Origin: Brachynemurus nebulosus
Lineage: Eukaryota; Arthropoda; Insecta; Neuroptera; Myrmeleontidae
NCBI GenBank assembly: GCA_035578155.1
Contig: JAPWDM010000004.1
Span: forward strand, 39,442,803 to 39,506,802
Reading direction: 5' to 3'
DNA: 64,000 nt
Of this stretch, positions 63,137 to 64,000 are shown in pieces. The position numbers and the translations under genes are program-made. The number at the start of each line of letters is the position of its first letter. The stretch's first letter is position 1. The notes beneath the pieces are model-generated. The model was not told where the DNA came from. It searched no databases and saw only the letters and a program-made list of their open reading frames with translations.

Positions 63137-64000
63137 CTTTTAACGATAGCGCCTTAGAAATATAATAATGTATCGTTGTGCAGTCCGAATTATTTTTTGG
63201 CAACAAGCGAGCTCAAACTTGAAAATTATTCGATGAATTACATATGTGTAAATTTTATCTTGTTTAGAAAAGCAGTGTCTAGGGACATCGTGTTAAGTTT
63301 TGAACCGCAGCATTTGGCCATCTTGTTTATATGGTCCCCATTCACTGTATAAATAGAGATTTCTGCAGTGTAGATTAAATAACAGTTTTATTTATTTAAT
63401 GTATATTCCGACTTAAAAATAGTTTAAATTATTTAATGTATTGCTTATTCCGTGTTACAAAAAAAAGACTGAATTATGAATAAATATTTAATTGTACACT
63501 AGTTATACTCTTCTGTAACTTGTGAGGCGTTCACTTTTAGTTTTACAGGCAATCTAAATTTGGTTTCATTTATTTCAAATAATCTATTATATTTAATAAT
63601 AGATTTAATAATTCAAGATAAACTGATAGCCTTATGTAATACTGTGACAGAAGATTTGGTCAGAGTAAATCTATTTTCACTTTTTGACCCATTTTTTAAC
63701 AATAACTAGAAGTTGTAGAAATCTAACGGTAGGTTAGTACATTATTTTACTTCGTAGGTGTATACAGGATTTTATAAGTAAATATATGTAGTAAGTAGAT
63801 GTATCTAGGTAATTTTCTTCCATTATGTACTTTTTTCTCAAACATTATGTACTAGAACAAAAAAATCTTATCATGATTTGTCTTATACTATTTTTTCTTG
63901 AGTGAACTAAACAACCGTTTTGCTCAACAGTAATTCTAATTATTTATTATGGCACATTTATGTTTGCTCTAGTCTCAAAAAGTTTATATGTACCTACCTA
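63137..64000. other. AT-rich stretch, nothing recognised
   Basis: No gene, RNA or repeat pair was identified up to the window edge. Confidence 0.45.

Overview
The window looks like a gene-poor, AT-rich piece of an arthropod nuclear genome, most likely an insect. The reasons are the very high A+T content, long (TA)n arrays, and decayed copies of transposon families typical of insects: Tc1, mariner, pogo, piggyBac, PIF/Harbinger, hAT-like, Ginger/KRBA2-like, Penelope-like, and a Ty3/Gypsy element with an env gene. There are no operons and no intact long host gene. Host exons are limited to two weak candidates, about 12.77-13.00 kb (minus) and 59.90-59.97 kb (plus). Most open frames are (TA)n translated as Ile-Tyr repeats, or chance frames.

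Layout. 0-16 kb is mostly plain AT-rich DNA with small inverted-repeat elements: nested inverted repeats at 1.49-1.75 kb, a PIF/Harbinger MITE with TTA duplications at 3.23-3.66 kb, a 1.5-kb foldback at 6.0-7.5 kb, a 141-bp tandem repeat at 9.2-9.5 kb and a 232-bp MITE at 13.3-13.5 kb. 15.9-19.1 kb holds short-motif palindrome clusters (CTCGAG, ATCGAT, TTTCGG) of the kind seen in hAT subterminal regions. 19.6-21.4 kb is a hairpin-rich repeat followed by the 3' part of an env-bearing LTR retroelement. 22.0-27.0 kb is one copy of a satellite-plus-(TA)n element invaded by a 252-bp MITE, a 721-bp foldback and a pogo-like element, and carrying a microinversion.

27-41 kb is the transposon-gene-rich part. 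It contains a piggyBac-type MITE, a Penelope-like endonuclease remnant, a 2,946-bp transposon (31,827-34,772) with long terminal inverted repeats and a perfect 8-bp target duplication around a decayed gene of an uncharacterised transposase-like family, a Tc1 element inserted into a TA tract, and a palindrome-ended Ginger-like element that itself holds a MITE and a tandem-repeat element. 43.5-45.1 kb has a tRNA-derived SINE and a second, inverted copy of the pogo-like element. 46.5-47.2 kb is a piggyBac transposase remnant. 48.9-51.4 and 55.5-59.0 kb are two more satellite-plus-(TA)n elements, with a deleted mariner between them. 60.6-61.8 kb is a foldback, and 61.8-63.1 kb is a tandem array of tRNA-like units flanked by a 12-bp direct repeat.

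The elements do not cooperate as a pathway. Together they show serial nested insertion, with TA-targeting elements repeatedly landing in (TA)n tracts carried by another repeat family. The most promising leads are the 2.95-kb hAT-related element, the two pogo-like copies that keep only a DNA-binding ORF, the satellite/microsatellite-carrying family, and the tRNA-like array.
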